This document shows, one piece after another, positions 48,961-57,932 of a stretch of DNA of 64,000 nucleotides (within the stretch, counting starts at the first letter, position 1; every line of letters starts with the position of its first letter). Source of the DNA: Streptomyces tibetensis (GTDB taxonomy: Bacteria > Actinomycetota > Actinomycetes > Streptomycetales > Streptomycetaceae); assembly GCF_007655005.1 (NCBI RefSeq), contig NZ_SZVW01000021.1:109276-173275 (forward strand), read 5' to 3'. The notes under the pieces were generated by a model. It had not been told where the DNA came from. It ran no database searches and was given only the letters and a program-made list of their open reading frames with translations. The translations under genes and the position numbers were made by a program.

Positions 48961-48977
48961 GATGCCACCCTCGATCC

Positions 48978-48990
48978 TAGACAACGTCTA
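48978..48990. promoter_or_regulatory. Palindrome TAGAC-AAC-GTCTA upstream of the Fur-family gene
   Basis: Perfect 5-base arms with a 3-base spacer, 68 bases upstream of the Fur-family start. It resembles a Fur/PerR-type box and is likely the autoregulatory site. Confidence 0.5.
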
Positions 48991-49057
48991 AAGCAGGCAG
49001 GGATCTAAACTCACACCTGTTCGGGACCTGGTCTCTTTTGCTGTTAGGCTGGTGGCT

Positions 49058-49474
49058 ATGAGTGACCTTCTGGAACGGCTGCGCGGACGCGGATGGCGGA
49101 TGACCGCGCAGCGGCGTGTCGTGGCTGAGGTCCTCGACGGCGAACACGTCCATCTGACGGCCGACGAGGTCCATGCACGGGCCGTCGCCAAGCTGCCCGA
49201 GATCTCCAGGGCGACCGTCTACAACACCCTGGGCGAACTGGTGACCCTCGGCGAGGTGCTCGAGGTCTCCACGGACCAGCGTGCCAAGCGGTACGACCCG
49301 AACGCCCACCAGCCGCACCACCACCTGGTCTGCGCCCAGTGCGGCGCGATCCGCGACGTCCACCCGACCGGCAACCCGCTGGCCGACCTCCCCGACACCG
49401 AGCGCTTCGGCTTCACGGTCTCGGACGTCGAGGTGACGTACCGCGGCGTCTGCCCGAACTGCGCCGCCGCCTAG
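49058..49474 (+). CDS. Fur-family metalloregulator (PerR/CatR-like)
   Basis: 138 residues from the ATG at 49058. Winged helix (RGRGWRMTAQRRVVAEVL, then AKLPEISRATVYNTLGELVTLG), metal site HQPHHHLVCAQCG and second zinc pair CPNC. The two CxxC pairs give the structural zinc site. No catalase or uptake gene is adjacent, so the regulon is unclear. A terminator follows. Confidence 0.88.
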   Translation: MSDLLERLRGRGWRMTAQRRVVAEVLDGEHVHLTADEVHARAVAKLPEISRATVYNTLGELVTLGEVLEVSTDQRAKRYDPNAHQPHHHLVCAQCGAIRDVHPTGNPLADLPDTERFGFTVSDVEVTYRGVCPNCAAA

Positions 49475-49494
49475 CCCTCGCACACGAACACGAA

Positions 49495-49522
49495 AGCCCC
49501 GGCACCCATGGGTGCCGGGGCT
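49495..49522. terminator. Hairpin terminator after the Fur-family gene
   Basis: AGCCCCGGCACC and GGTGCCGGGGCT form a perfect stem around CATG, 21 bases past the stop. Confidence 0.85.
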
Positions 49523-49627
49523 CACTGCTGCCGTTGTCGCACGATGCGAAGACACGGAGGCTGAAGACGCTGAGTCCGCGAGCGCTGCGGCCCGAACATC
49601 GAGGGCCAGACACACCGAGTTTCATAA

Positions 49628-49727
49628 ACACCGAGGGCCGGAACACCGGGGACCAGAAACACTGAGGGCCGGAACCCTGCGGACCAGAAACACCGAGGGC
49701 CGGAACCCTTTCGGATTCCGGCCCTCG
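49628..49727. repeat. Short repeats ending in the tRNA terminator
   Basis: AAACAC(C/T)GAGGGCCGGAA occurs three times between 49628 and 49706. The last copy forms a perfect 11-base stem, GAGGGCCGGAA (49696-49706) with TTCCGGCCCTC (49717-49727), which serves as terminator for the minus-strand tRNA gene. Confidence 0.75.
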
Positions 49728-49736
49728 GCCTTCAGT

Positions 49737-49810
49737 AGCGGGGACAGGATTTGAACCTGCGACCTCTGGGTTATGAGCCCAGCGAGCTACCGAGCTGCTC
49801 CACCCCGCGT
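49737..49810 (-). tRNA. Initiator tRNA-fMet (CAT)
   Basis: 74 bases, cloverleaf complete: acceptor CGCGGGG/CCCCGCT with an unpaired first position, anticodon stem CTGGG/CCCAG holding CAT, T-loop TTCAAAT. The first-pair mismatch and three G-C pairs at the base of the anticodon stem are initiator hallmarks. CCA is not encoded. Identical to the copy at 51953-52026. Confidence 0.93.
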
Positions 49811-49894
49811 CGGTGAATGCAACGTTACGTCACCGCAGAGGATGGATGCAAATCCATAGTCCGGCGGCCCCCGCCCGGTCCCAGCAGCGACGCC

Positions 49895-51718
49895 TCACGC
49901 GGACAGCTCCTGCCGCAGCGCATCCCTGAGCCGCTCCGCCCTTTCGGCGACGGACGCCGGGCCCAGCGACACGGCCCGGTCAGCCCAGCGCTGCCCCTCC
50001 GCCAGCTCACCCCGACGCGCGTAGACCAGGGCCAGCCGCAACGCCGCCCGCCCGTGCCCGGCGTCAGCTGCCCGCGTCCACCACACCGCCGCCTCGGGCT
50101 CGCTCCCTTCCCTGGCCAGCAGCAGCCCGAGATTGAACGCGCCGTTGCGGGATCCGGCCTCGGCCGCCTCCCGGTACCACCGAGCGGCCTCGACGACATC
50201 ACCCCGGGCCGCCGCCAGCATGCCGACCCGCACCTGCGCCCGCCGGTGCCCCTGGGAGGCGGCCCGCTCGTACCACTCCTCGCACTCGCTCCGCCGGTGC
50301 ACCGGCTCCCCGAGCTCGTGCGCGGGCTCCGGCGGCCGCCGCGCGTCGAGCACGGTCGCCAGCCGGTACGCGGCCTCGGAGCTCCCGCCCCCGGCCGCAC
50401 ACCGCAGGTGCCGCTCGGCCTCCTGCTCGTCCCCTTCCCGCAGCCTTGCCATACCGACCTGGAGCGCCGCCTCGGTGTGGCCGGCTGCGGCGGCACGCTC
50501 GTACCAGCGCAACGCGGCCTCCTCCTCGCCCCGGCCGGCATGCAGGATGCCGAGGTTGAAGGCGGCGTCGACGCTCCCGGCCTCGGCGGCCTTGGAGAAC
50601 CACGGCTCCGCGCCCGTCTCGTCACCGCCCCGCAGCAACAGGATCGCCAGCGCGTTCGCCGCTTCCCGGTGCCCGGCGTAGGCCGCGCGCCGGTACCACT
50701 GCTCGGCCTGCGGGGTGCGCCCCTGCTCGGCGCAGAGCAGACCGAGGTTGTACGCGCCGTTCACGTCACCCGCGTCCATCGCGGCCCGGTACCACCGCTC
50801 GGCGGTCTGGGTCTCGCCCCGCTCGGCGTGCAGCGCCCCCAGCGCGTTCGCCGCGTTGCCGTCGCCGTCCTGGGCGGCCCGCAGCCACCACACGGCGGCG
50901 TTCTCGGTGTCGCCCGCGTCGCGCAGCAGGAAGCCGAGCGCACAGGCGGCGCGCGCCTCCCCGTCCTTGGCGGAGGTCAGGTACCAGCGCCCGGCCTCCT
51001 TGAGTTCACCACGCCTCTCCAGGATCGTCCCGAGCTGCAGCGCGGCCCGCCGGTGGCCACGTGCCGCAGCCTGCCGGTACCACTGCTCGGCCTCCTCGGG
51101 CGCCTGGACACCGTTGTCGCCGTCGGCTTCCCGCGCCGCCTGCCGGTCCAGCGCCCGCGCCAGCCGGTACGCCGCCTCCCGGTGCCCGCGCTCGGCCGCG
51201 ACCCGCATCCACTGCACGGCCCCGGCGTCACCGCGGTGCTCCAGCAGATCGGCGAGCGCGTATGCGCCCAGCGTGTGGCCCTGTTCGGCGGACTGGCGCA
51301 GCCAGTACTCGGCGGCGGGCTCGTCGCCGCGCTCGCGGTGGTGCCGCCCGAGGGCGTGTGCGGCCGCCGTGGATCCGGCGACGGCGGCGATCCGCCACCA
51401 TCCGGCGGCCTCGTCGGCGTACCCCCGCTGGTGCAGGAGGACTCCCAGGTTGTTGGCGGCCGCCCGGTCGCCCGCGGCGGTGGCGGCACGCAGATGAGGC
51501 TCGGCACCGTCGAGATCACCACGGCGCAGCAGCATGGCCCCGAGGACACTCATCGCTTCGACGTCGCCGGCCTCGGCGGCCAGCCGCTGACGCAGCTCCT
51601 CGGCCGCCTCGTCGGCGATCTCCCCGGTCTCGTCCGGGGTCTCGGTGTCCTCCCGGCTGGAAGGCTGCACAAAACGCCCTGTCTCGAACAGAGTTGCCTT
51701 GTCCCCCATAACGTCCAT
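49895..51718 (-). CDS. Sel1/TPR-repeat protein
   Basis: 607 residues (or 604 from the ATG at 51709). After a 40-residue acidic N-terminus it is built almost entirely of about 15 Sel1-like/TPR repeats of about 36 residues, of the form GDxxAAYNLGLLLxxRGDxxxAExWYRRAAEAGH. No signal peptide or catalytic domain. Such solenoids act as protein scaffolds. It is flanked by two initiator tRNA genes. Confidence 0.85.
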   Translation of the reverse strand: MDVMGDKATLFETGRFVQPSSREDTETPDETGEIADEAAEELRQRLAAEAGDVEAMSVLGAMLLRRGDLDGAEPHLRAATAAGDRAAANNLGVLLHQRGYADEAAGWWRIAAVAGSTAAAHALGRHHRERGDEPAAEYWLRQSAEQGHTLGAYALADLLEHRGDAGAVQWMRVAAERGHREAAYRLARALDRQAAREADGDNGVQAPEEAEQWYRQAAARGHRRAALQLGTILERRGELKEAGRWYLTSAKDGEARAACALGFLLRDAGDTENAAVWWLRAAQDGDGNAANALGALHAERGETQTAERWYRAAMDAGDVNGAYNLGLLCAEQGRTPQAEQWYRRAAYAGHREAANALAILLLRGGDETGAEPWFSKAAEAGSVDAAFNLGILHAGRGEEEAALRWYERAAAAGHTEAALQVGMARLREGDEQEAERHLRCAAGGGSSEAAYRLATVLDARRPPEPAHELGEPVHRRSECEEWYERAASQGHRRAQVRVGMLAAARGDVVEAARWYREAAEAGSRNGAFNLGLLLAREGSEPEAAVWWTRAADAGHGRAALRLALVYARRGELAEGQRWADRAVSLGPASVAERAERLRDALRQELSA

Positions 51719-51883
51719 CGTCGCACCACCTGCAACCTGGGTACACCTGGTATACCGCAGCCAGTGAGGTCACTTCAGCGTTTTGTCGACATGCCCACAG
51801 AGAGACAAGTCAAACACAGATCGGCCAACTCCCCCCGGCGGCGCGGCCACAGACTGCGCCAGCACATGCGTTCACACATCACG

Positions 51884-51916
51884 AAGGCCCGGATTCCTTT
51901 GTGGAATCCGGGCCTT
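51884..51916 (-). terminator. Terminator of the second tRNA-fMet gene
   Basis: AAGGCCCGGATTCC and GGAATCCGGGCCTT form a perfect 14-base stem around a 5-base loop. Confidence 0.85.
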
Positions 51917-51952
51917 CGGTGCCGCTCCGTCACTCGGACATCGCGACTTCAG

Positions 51953-52026
51953 TAGCGGGGACAGGATTTGAACCTGCGACCTCTGGGTTATGAGCCCAGC
52001 GAGCTACCGAGCTGCTCCACCCCGCG
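51953..52026 (-). tRNA. Initiator tRNA-fMet (CAT), second copy
   Basis: Same 74-base sequence as 49737-49810, with the same initiator features. It is followed by its own terminator at 51884-51916. The two genes are 2.2 kb apart in the same orientation. Confidence 0.93.
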
Positions 52027-52083
52027 CCGTTGTGTTCACAACCGTATCACGGCGCGGGACGGGCATTTGACCAGGCCAGGGCG

Positions 52084-55026
52084 CTAGCTGCTCGGCTTGG
52101 GACTCGGACTTCCGCTCGGCTTGCCGCTGGGCTTGCTTTCGCCGCCCCCGGAACCGCCCGCCCGGCTCGCCTCGGACTGTGCGTCCTCGGCCCGCTGCAG
52201 GGCGTCCTCAAGGTCCTTCTGCGCCTTGCCGTACGCCTCCCAGTCGTTCTTCTTCAGGGCCTCCTGACCCTCGTCGAACGCCTTCTGGGCATCCTGCAGG
52301 GCCTGTTGGACCGTCGGGTTGTCCGACGTCGGCGGTGGTTGCGTCGTGTCGCCGCCCTCGTCCGGTGGCTCGGTGGTCGGGCCGTCCGCTCCGAAGACCT
52401 TGTTGAGGGCCTCGTCGAGGGTGTTCTCGAAGGCGGTCTGGCCTCCGTAGGTGACCAGCACCTTGCGCAGCAGGGGGTACTTCAGTCCACCACCGCGTAC
52501 GTAGACCGGCTCCACGTACAGCAGTCCCCCGTCGAGCGGCACCGTCAGCAGGTTGCCGTACTCGACTTCGGAGTCGCCACCTCTCAGGAGCCTGATGGAC
52601 TCGGCGATGTCCTCTTGGGAGTTGAACTGGCTCTGGACCTGTTTGGGTCCGTTGACCGTGGTGTTGGTCGGCAGTTTCAGGATTCTGATCTTGCCGTAGT
52701 CACTGGTGCCCGCCTCGGCGTCGACCGCCATGAACGCACTGAGGTTGTCCCGGCCGTTGGGCGTGAGGGTCGTCGTCAGCGAGAACGCCTGCGCCTTCTG
52801 GTCGGGCATCTTCATGCTCAGGTAGTACGGCGGCACCGCGCTGCCCGACCGGTTCGTCGGGTCGTCCGGCACCTGCCACACCTCGCTGCCGCTGAGGAAC
52901 GTCGTGGCGTCCTTCACGTGGTAGCGCGTGAGCAGCTCCCGCTGGACCTTGAACAGGTCCTGCGGGTAGCGCAGGTGGTCCATCAGGTCCTTGGAGATGT
53001 CGCCCTTGGGCTCCACCGTGTCCGGGAAGGCCTTCATCCAGGTCTTCAAAACCGGGTCCTTGGTGTCCCACTGGTAGAGCTTGACCTTGCCGGTGTACGC
53101 GTCGACGGTCGCCTTCACCGAGTTGCGGATGTAGTTGACCTGGTTCTGCTGGGCCACCACCGCGCGGTTGTCGTTGGTGGCGGTCAGCGAGTCCGCCGTG
53201 GTGTCGCCGAGAGTCGTACGCGAGGAGTACGGGTAGCCGTTCGTCGTCGTGTACGCGTCGACGATCCACTGGATCCGGCCGTCCACGACCGCCGGATAGG
53301 CGTCACCGTCGATGGTCAGCCAGGGGGCGACCGCCTCGACGCGCTCCTTGGGCGTGCGGTTGTACAGGATCCGTGAACCCTCGCCGATGGCCCCGGAGTA
53401 CAGGATCTGCGGCTCTCCGAACGCCACCGCGTACGCGGCCCGGTTGACCGGGTTGGAGAGGTTGACCCCGCTGTCGCCCTTGTAGCTGGTGGTCTTCTCG
53501 CCGTTGTCGTCGGAGTAGTCGATCTCCTTCTGGGGACCGCCGACGATCGAGTACGTGGTGGTCTTCTCGCCGTAGTAGACCCGCTGCTCGTACGTGCCGA
53601 GGTCGCCCTCGGAGGGCAGGTCGGACTCGGTGAAGTTCGGTCGGCCCTGGGCGTCGGCGCTGGTGCCCTCGGCGGCGACCACTCCGTAGCCGTGCGTGTA
53701 ACGGAAGTGGTTGTTGATCCAGTTCTTCTTCGGGATGCCCGCGAGGTTCAGCTCACGCAGACCGATGACCGTGTCCTGGTCCTTGCCGTCCTTGGCGTAC
53801 CGGTCGACGTCCAGGTTGGTCGGGAACGCGTAGTAGTTCCTAATCTGCTGGAGCTGCTGGAACGTCGGCGAGACGATGTTCGGGTCCATGATCCGGATGC
53901 TCGCTGTGGACGGGACGTCGTCGCGCAGGGTGGTCTTGTCCTCGGTCTTGCTCGTGCCCGAGTAGTCGGTGACCTTGGTGCCGTCGATGCCGTACGCCTT
54001 GCGCGTGGCCTCGAGGTTCTTCTCGACGTACGGCGCTTCCTTGGCCTGCTCGTTCGGCTGGACCTGGAACTTCTGCACGATCGCCGGGTACAGGCCGCCG
54101 ATGAGGATCGCGGAGAGCACCATCAGGCCGAAGCCGATCACGGGCAGCTGCCACGTGCGCCGCCAGATGGTGGCGAAGAACAGCAGCGCGCAGATGACGG
54201 CGATGCAGAACAGGATCGTCTTGGCCGGCAGGTAGGCGTTGGCGTCGACGTACCTCAGGCCCGTCCAGTTGTCGGTCGCCCTGAAGTCGCTGGACTTCAC
54301 CGCGAGTCCGTACCGGTCGAGCCAGTACGCGACCGCCTTGAGGGCGACGAAGATGCCGATGAGCACCGACAGGTGCCCGGTGGCCGCGGCCGTTGCGCGG
54401 GCGCCGGGGCTGGTGACGCGCAGCCCGCCGTACAGGTAGTGCGTGAGCGCGGCGGCGATCACGGAAAGGATCGCGGCGGCGAAGCCGAAGCCGAGCAGGA
54501 ACCGGTACCAGGGCAGGTCGAAGGCGTAGAAGGAGACGTCCAGCTTGAACTGGGGGTCCTTCTGCCCGAAGGGCACGCCGTTGACCCACATCAGCCACGT
54601 CCGCCACTGGCCGGAGGCAGAGGCTCCGGCGATCAGGCCCACGAGGGCGGTGATCCCGAACAGCAGCCACTTCTTGTAGGGCGCGATGCCCATCCGGTAG
54701 CGGTCGAGGTTCTGCTGCTCCATCGACATGGCGCTCAGCGGTGGCCGCAGCCGGTGCGCCAGCCAGATGTTGAAGCCGACGGCGAGAGCCATGAGCAGGC
54801 CGAAGACGAAGAAGAGCCCGATCTTGGTCCACAGGGTGGTGGTGAAGACCGAGGAGTAGTTCACCGAGCGGTACCAGAGCCAGTCCGTCCAAAAGCCCGC
54901 GAACATGGTGAACGCCATGCCGAGAACGGCCAGGACGCCCAGCGTCATGAGCAGGGTCCGGACACGCCGGGACGGGCGGCCCACTCTGATCCGCGGCCCC
55001 GAAGGGCCTCCGCCGCGGTCCGGCAT
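52084..55026 (-). CDS. UPF0182-family large membrane protein
   Basis: 980 residues from the ATG at 55026 (MPDRGGGPSG). Seven membrane spans lie in the first 320 residues (from VRTLLMTLGVLAVLGMAFTMF). A large extracellular domain follows, then an acidic Gln/Asp-rich and Pro/Ser-rich tail (residues 900-980). This is the UPF0182/COG1615 arrangement, widespread in actinobacteria; function unknown. It is divergent from the PPA1309-family gene. Confidence 0.9.
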   Translation of the reverse strand: MPDRGGGPSGPRIRVGRPSRRVRTLLMTLGVLAVLGMAFTMFAGFWTDWLWYRSVNYSSVFTTTLWTKIGLFFVFGLLMALAVGFNIWLAHRLRPPLSAMSMEQQNLDRYRMGIAPYKKWLLFGITALVGLIAGASASGQWRTWLMWVNGVPFGQKDPQFKLDVSFYAFDLPWYRFLLGFGFAAAILSVIAAALTHYLYGGLRVTSPGARATAAATGHLSVLIGIFVALKAVAYWLDRYGLAVKSSDFRATDNWTGLRYVDANAYLPAKTILFCIAVICALLFFATIWRRTWQLPVIGFGLMVLSAILIGGLYPAIVQKFQVQPNEQAKEAPYVEKNLEATRKAYGIDGTKVTDYSGTSKTEDKTTLRDDVPSTASIRIMDPNIVSPTFQQLQQIRNYYAFPTNLDVDRYAKDGKDQDTVIGLRELNLAGIPKKNWINNHFRYTHGYGVVAAEGTSADAQGRPNFTESDLPSEGDLGTYEQRVYYGEKTTTYSIVGGPQKEIDYSDDNGEKTTSYKGDSGVNLSNPVNRAAYAVAFGEPQILYSGAIGEGSRILYNRTPKERVEAVAPWLTIDGDAYPAVVDGRIQWIVDAYTTTNGYPYSSRTTLGDTTADSLTATNDNRAVVAQQNQVNYIRNSVKATVDAYTGKVKLYQWDTKDPVLKTWMKAFPDTVEPKGDISKDLMDHLRYPQDLFKVQRELLTRYHVKDATTFLSGSEVWQVPDDPTNRSGSAVPPYYLSMKMPDQKAQAFSLTTTLTPNGRDNLSAFMAVDAEAGTSDYGKIRILKLPTNTTVNGPKQVQSQFNSQEDIAESIRLLRGGDSEVEYGNLLTVPLDGGLLYVEPVYVRGGGLKYPLLRKVLVTYGGQTAFENTLDEALNKVFGADGPTTEPPDEGGDTTQPPPTSDNPTVQQALQDAQKAFDEGQEALKKNDWEAYGKAQKDLEDALQRAEDAQSEASRAGGSGGGESKPSGKPSGSPSPKPSS

Positions 55027-55189
55027 CTGGAAAGCCAAGGTGCGCACCTCGAAGTTCGCTGTTGATTCGTCAGGCCCGCGTCTTCACGGACCGTGCGTGG
55101 CCCCCGTGATCGCGGGCCCCCACCTATGCAACTTACTCACCGTTTACTCGGTTCCCGATTCCGGTCAGGAACGAGAGAGGATTGTGACC

Positions 55190-55732
55190 ATGTCCAACAC
55201 TCCCATGGCTGCGAACCCGCTCACCCGGGCCGTTCTCGAGATCGACGAGTACGTCTCCGGCCTCGGCTGGGACCAGCCAGCCCGCCTTTTCGCCCTCGTC
55301 GACACCGCACGGCTTCGTGCCGAACAGCCCTCGCTCGCGGACCGGCTCGGCCTGGGGGACGAGCCGGAGAACTCCGGCCTCACCCCGATCGAGCAGGATG
55401 AAGTTCCAACGGGCAAGCCGCTCGACGAGTTCCTCGCCACCATCGCCTGGCCCGACGCGGTGGTCGGCTGCGCCCTCGCCGTGGAGCGCCTGATGCTGCC
55501 GCCGTCCGCGGAGGCCCAGGTTCCGAAGGGTCTGAGCGAGGCCGAGCTCACGAAGTGGGTGGCGGACCACCCGGACCGCCAGGAGGTCCGCATGACGGTC
55601 GCGGTCCTGCGCGACGGCACGCGTGAGTCGGCCCTGCGGCTGCGCGAGAAGGACTCCCCCACCGAGGTCCTGACCGGTTCGGACCTGGTTCCGGGGCTGG
55701 CGGAGGCGCTGGCGGCGACCTTCGAGGAGTAG
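55190..55732 (+). CDS. PPA1309-family protein
   Basis: 180 residues from the ATG at 55190 with GAGAGAGG upstream. Conserved actinobacterial features are NPLTRAVLEIDEYVSGLGWDQPARLFALVDT, EFLATIAWPDAVVGCALAVERLMLP and EVRMTVAVLRDGTRESALRLR. No known activity. A terminator at 55746-55768 follows. Confidence 0.85.
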   Translation: MSNTPMAANPLTRAVLEIDEYVSGLGWDQPARLFALVDTARLRAEQPSLADRLGLGDEPENSGLTPIEQDEVPTGKPLDEFLATIAWPDAVVGCALAVERLMLPPSAEAQVPKGLSEAELTKWVADHPDRQEVRMTVAVLRDGTRESALRLREKDSPTEVLTGSDLVPGLAEALAATFEE

Positions 55733-55745
55733 CCCGAACGACCGT

Positions 55746-55768
55746 GGGGTCCGGCTTTACCGGACCCC
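55746..55768. terminator. Bidirectional hairpin between convergent genes
   Basis: GGGGTCCGG and CCGGACCCC form a perfect 9-base stem around CTTTA, 11 bases from the S16 protease stop. Confidence 0.8.
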
Positions 55769-55779
55769 TGGTCCCCGGC

Positions 55780-56871
55780 CTACTTGCCGCACTTCGGCAG
55801 ATCCGCGGTGTCGCCGCCGCGGATGTCCTTCAGGGCTCCCAGGGCGTCCTTGATGGTGCCCACCTTGATCAGGGTGAGACCGTCGGGGGTGTCCTTGGCG
55901 GCGGCCGCGCAGTTGTCGGCGGGCGTGAGGAAGTACTTCGCGCCCTTGGCCCGCGCACCCACGGTCTTCATCTCGATGCCGCCGATCGGCCCGACCTTGC
56001 CGGCGTCGTCGATCGTGCCGGTGCCGGCCACGAACGCGCCACCGGTCAGGCTGCCCGGGGTGAGCTTGTCGTAGATGCCGAGCGCGAACATCAGACCGGC
56101 GCTCGGCCCGCCGACGTCGGCGAGCTTGATGTCGATGGTGAAGGGGAACGTGTGGTCGGTCCCGGCGGAGATCCCCACGATGGCCCGCTTCTCACCGGTG
56201 TCGTCGGACGTCGTGGTGGTGATCGTGATGTCCTGCGTCTCGGTCGGCGTCCGCTTCTCCTTCTCCGCGGCGGCCTGCTCCTTGGCCGGCACGATCGTGA
56301 AGCGGACCTGTTGGCCCGGCTTGTGCTTGGTGACGAGCTTCGCGACGTCGGCGGGCTCCTTCACCGCCGTACCGTCCACGGCCTTGATCACGTCTCCCGC
56401 GTGCAGCTTGCCCTCGGCCGGGGACCCCTTGACGACCGTGGAGACGATCACCCAGGACTTCACCGGAACGTCCAGCTGCTTCAGGGCGGCGACCTTGGCG
56501 CTCTCCTGGGACTGGCTGAACTCCTCGGCGTTCTCCTGGGTGGACTGCTCCTCGGTCTTGCCGTCCGGGTAGAGCGTCTCGTGCGGCACGACCTTGTTGT
56601 CGTGCGCGAGCCAGCCGTAGACGGCTTCGACCAGGTTCATCCGGTAGTCGGCGCTCGTGACCCGGACCGTCGTCATGTTCAGATGGCCACTGGTCGCATA
56701 CGTTTTCTTGCCCGCGATCTGCAGCACCGGCTCGCCGTCGTGGTCGCCCAGCGTGTTCACCGTCGGCCCCGGGGACATCTCCGAATAGGGCACGGGGATG
56801 AACACTCCCGCGCACAGGAGCGCGATCAGCATCAGGGTGGAGGCGAGCATCGTCGCGGTGCGGCGTGGCAT
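55780..56871 (-). CDS. Secreted/membrane PDZ-Lon (S16) serine protease, YlbL-like
   Basis: 363 residues. An N-terminal signal anchor (TATMLASTLMLIALLCAGVFI), a PDZ domain (about 145-215: VIVSTVVKGSPAEGKLHAGDVIKAVDG) and a C-terminal Lon protease domain with catalytic Ser in GGPSAGLMFALGIYD and Lys in KTVGARAKGAKYFL. There is no ATPase. It acts outside the membrane. The order and length are those of the YlbL/SdrC family. Confidence 0.88.
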   Translation of the reverse strand: MPRRTATMLASTLMLIALLCAGVFIPVPYSEMSPGPTVNTLGDHDGEPVLQIAGKKTYATSGHLNMTTVRVTSADYRMNLVEAVYGWLAHDNKVVPHETLYPDGKTEEQSTQENAEEFSQSQESAKVAALKQLDVPVKSWVIVSTVVKGSPAEGKLHAGDVIKAVDGTAVKEPADVAKLVTKHKPGQQVRFTIVPAKEQAAAEKEKRTPTETQDITITTTTSDDTGEKRAIVGISAGTDHTFPFTIDIKLADVGGPSAGLMFALGIYDKLTPGSLTGGAFVAGTGTIDDAGKVGPIGGIEMKTVGARAKGAKYFLTPADNCAAAAKDTPDGLTLIKVGTIKDALGALKDIRGGDTADLPKCGK

Positions 56872-56973
56872 GAGTCGACAGTACGGGACGGTCCTGTCAG
56901 CGCACCGTCAGGGCCGCCCGTCCGAGGCGGCCCTGCCCTCCACAACGCTTGTGACCTGCTGATTCCTCTGCCG

Positions 56974-57138
56974 TCAGGCGCCCGGGCGGGGCTTCTCCAT
57001 GGCCTCACGGAAGCGGGCGTAGCCGGTGAGCTCCGGCCCGTCGTTGCGGGCCTTGCGGGTCCGGTGGGCCCAACTGCCCCAGAGTCCCGCGCCGATGGCA
57101 GCCACAAGCGGAATCAGCAACCAGGCGAGCGCCGCCAT
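56974..57138 (-). CDS. 54-aa single-span membrane protein
   Basis: From the ATG at 57138, with GGAGG upstream. One membrane span (MAALAWLLIPLVAAIGAGLW), then a basic stretch (HRTRKARNDG), then a polar tail with FREAMEKP. Nearly all third positions are G/C. Function unknown. Confidence 0.75.
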   Translation of the reverse strand: MAALAWLLIPLVAAIGAGLWGSWAHRTRKARNDGPELTGYARFREAMEKPRPGA

Positions 57139-57352
57139 GCCGACCTCCAACCCCTTTGAGCATCCGCAACTGACTGATCAGCAGATTAACGATCCGCAGT
57201 GACAACGCTCACGCCAGGGGTGCGGTTACGCAACCGGAAGGCGACCGCCGGGATCGGCAGGCCCCGACCCGGCCACGGCACCCGGCCACCACCCCTCGGG
57301 ACACCGCTACGGTCCGACCCGCCCTCCCGTCACCCGCCCCTCAGGACCAGCG

Positions 57353-57811
57353 CTACGCGCCGACCCACTCCTCGGTGCCGTCGGAGAACTTCTGGTGCTT
57401 CCAGATGGGCACTTCGTGCTTGAGGTCGTCGATCAGCTTCCGGCAGGCCTCGAAGGCCTCTCCGCGATGCGGGCACGAGACGGCGACGACCACGGCGAGG
57501 TCCCCGACCCGCAGGTCCCCCACGCGGTGCACGGCCGCCAGGGCCCGCACCGGGAACTCGGCGGCGACCTTCTCCGCGATGCGCCGCATCTCGGCCTCGG
57601 CGCTGGGGTGGCAGGAATACCCCAGCTCGTCGACGTCGGCGCCCTCGTCGTGGTTCCGCACGGTTCCCACGAAGAGCGCGGTGCCTCCGGCCGCGTCGTC
57701 CCCGACGGCCCGGAACACCTCGTCCAGGGAGAGAGCCGAGTCCCGGATCCCGATCAGCTTGATCGGGTCCTGCGCGGCCTGCTCACCGGGGTGATCGTTC
57801 GTGGTAGCCAT
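57353..57811 (-). CDS. moaE: Molybdopterin synthase catalytic subunit MoaE
   Basis: 152 residues from the ATG at 57811. MoaE motifs are GGTALFVGTVRNHDEGADV, LGYSCHPSAEAEMRRIAE, AVHRVGDLRVGDLAVVVAVSCPHRGEAFEACRKLID and the catalytic Lys region VPIWKHQKFSDG. It joins two sulfurs to precursor Z using thiocarboxylated MoaD. No MoaD nearby. Confidence 0.92.
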   Translation of the reverse strand: MATTNDHPGEQAAQDPIKLIGIRDSALSLDEVFRAVGDDAAGGTALFVGTVRNHDEGADVDELGYSCHPSAEAEMRRIAEKVAAEFPVRALAAVHRVGDLRVGDLAVVVAVSCPHRGEAFEACRKLIDDLKHEVPIWKHQKFSDGTEEWVGA

Positions 57812-57932
57812 GCCTCCATCGTGCCGCACGCGACCGACGGCACGGAATAGAGCTATCGACCGGCACGCGCGCGTACGCGTTTGGAGCCTCCTACAGGGCC
57901 GCCTTCCGCGGCGTTTCCCGTACAGGCGCCCC

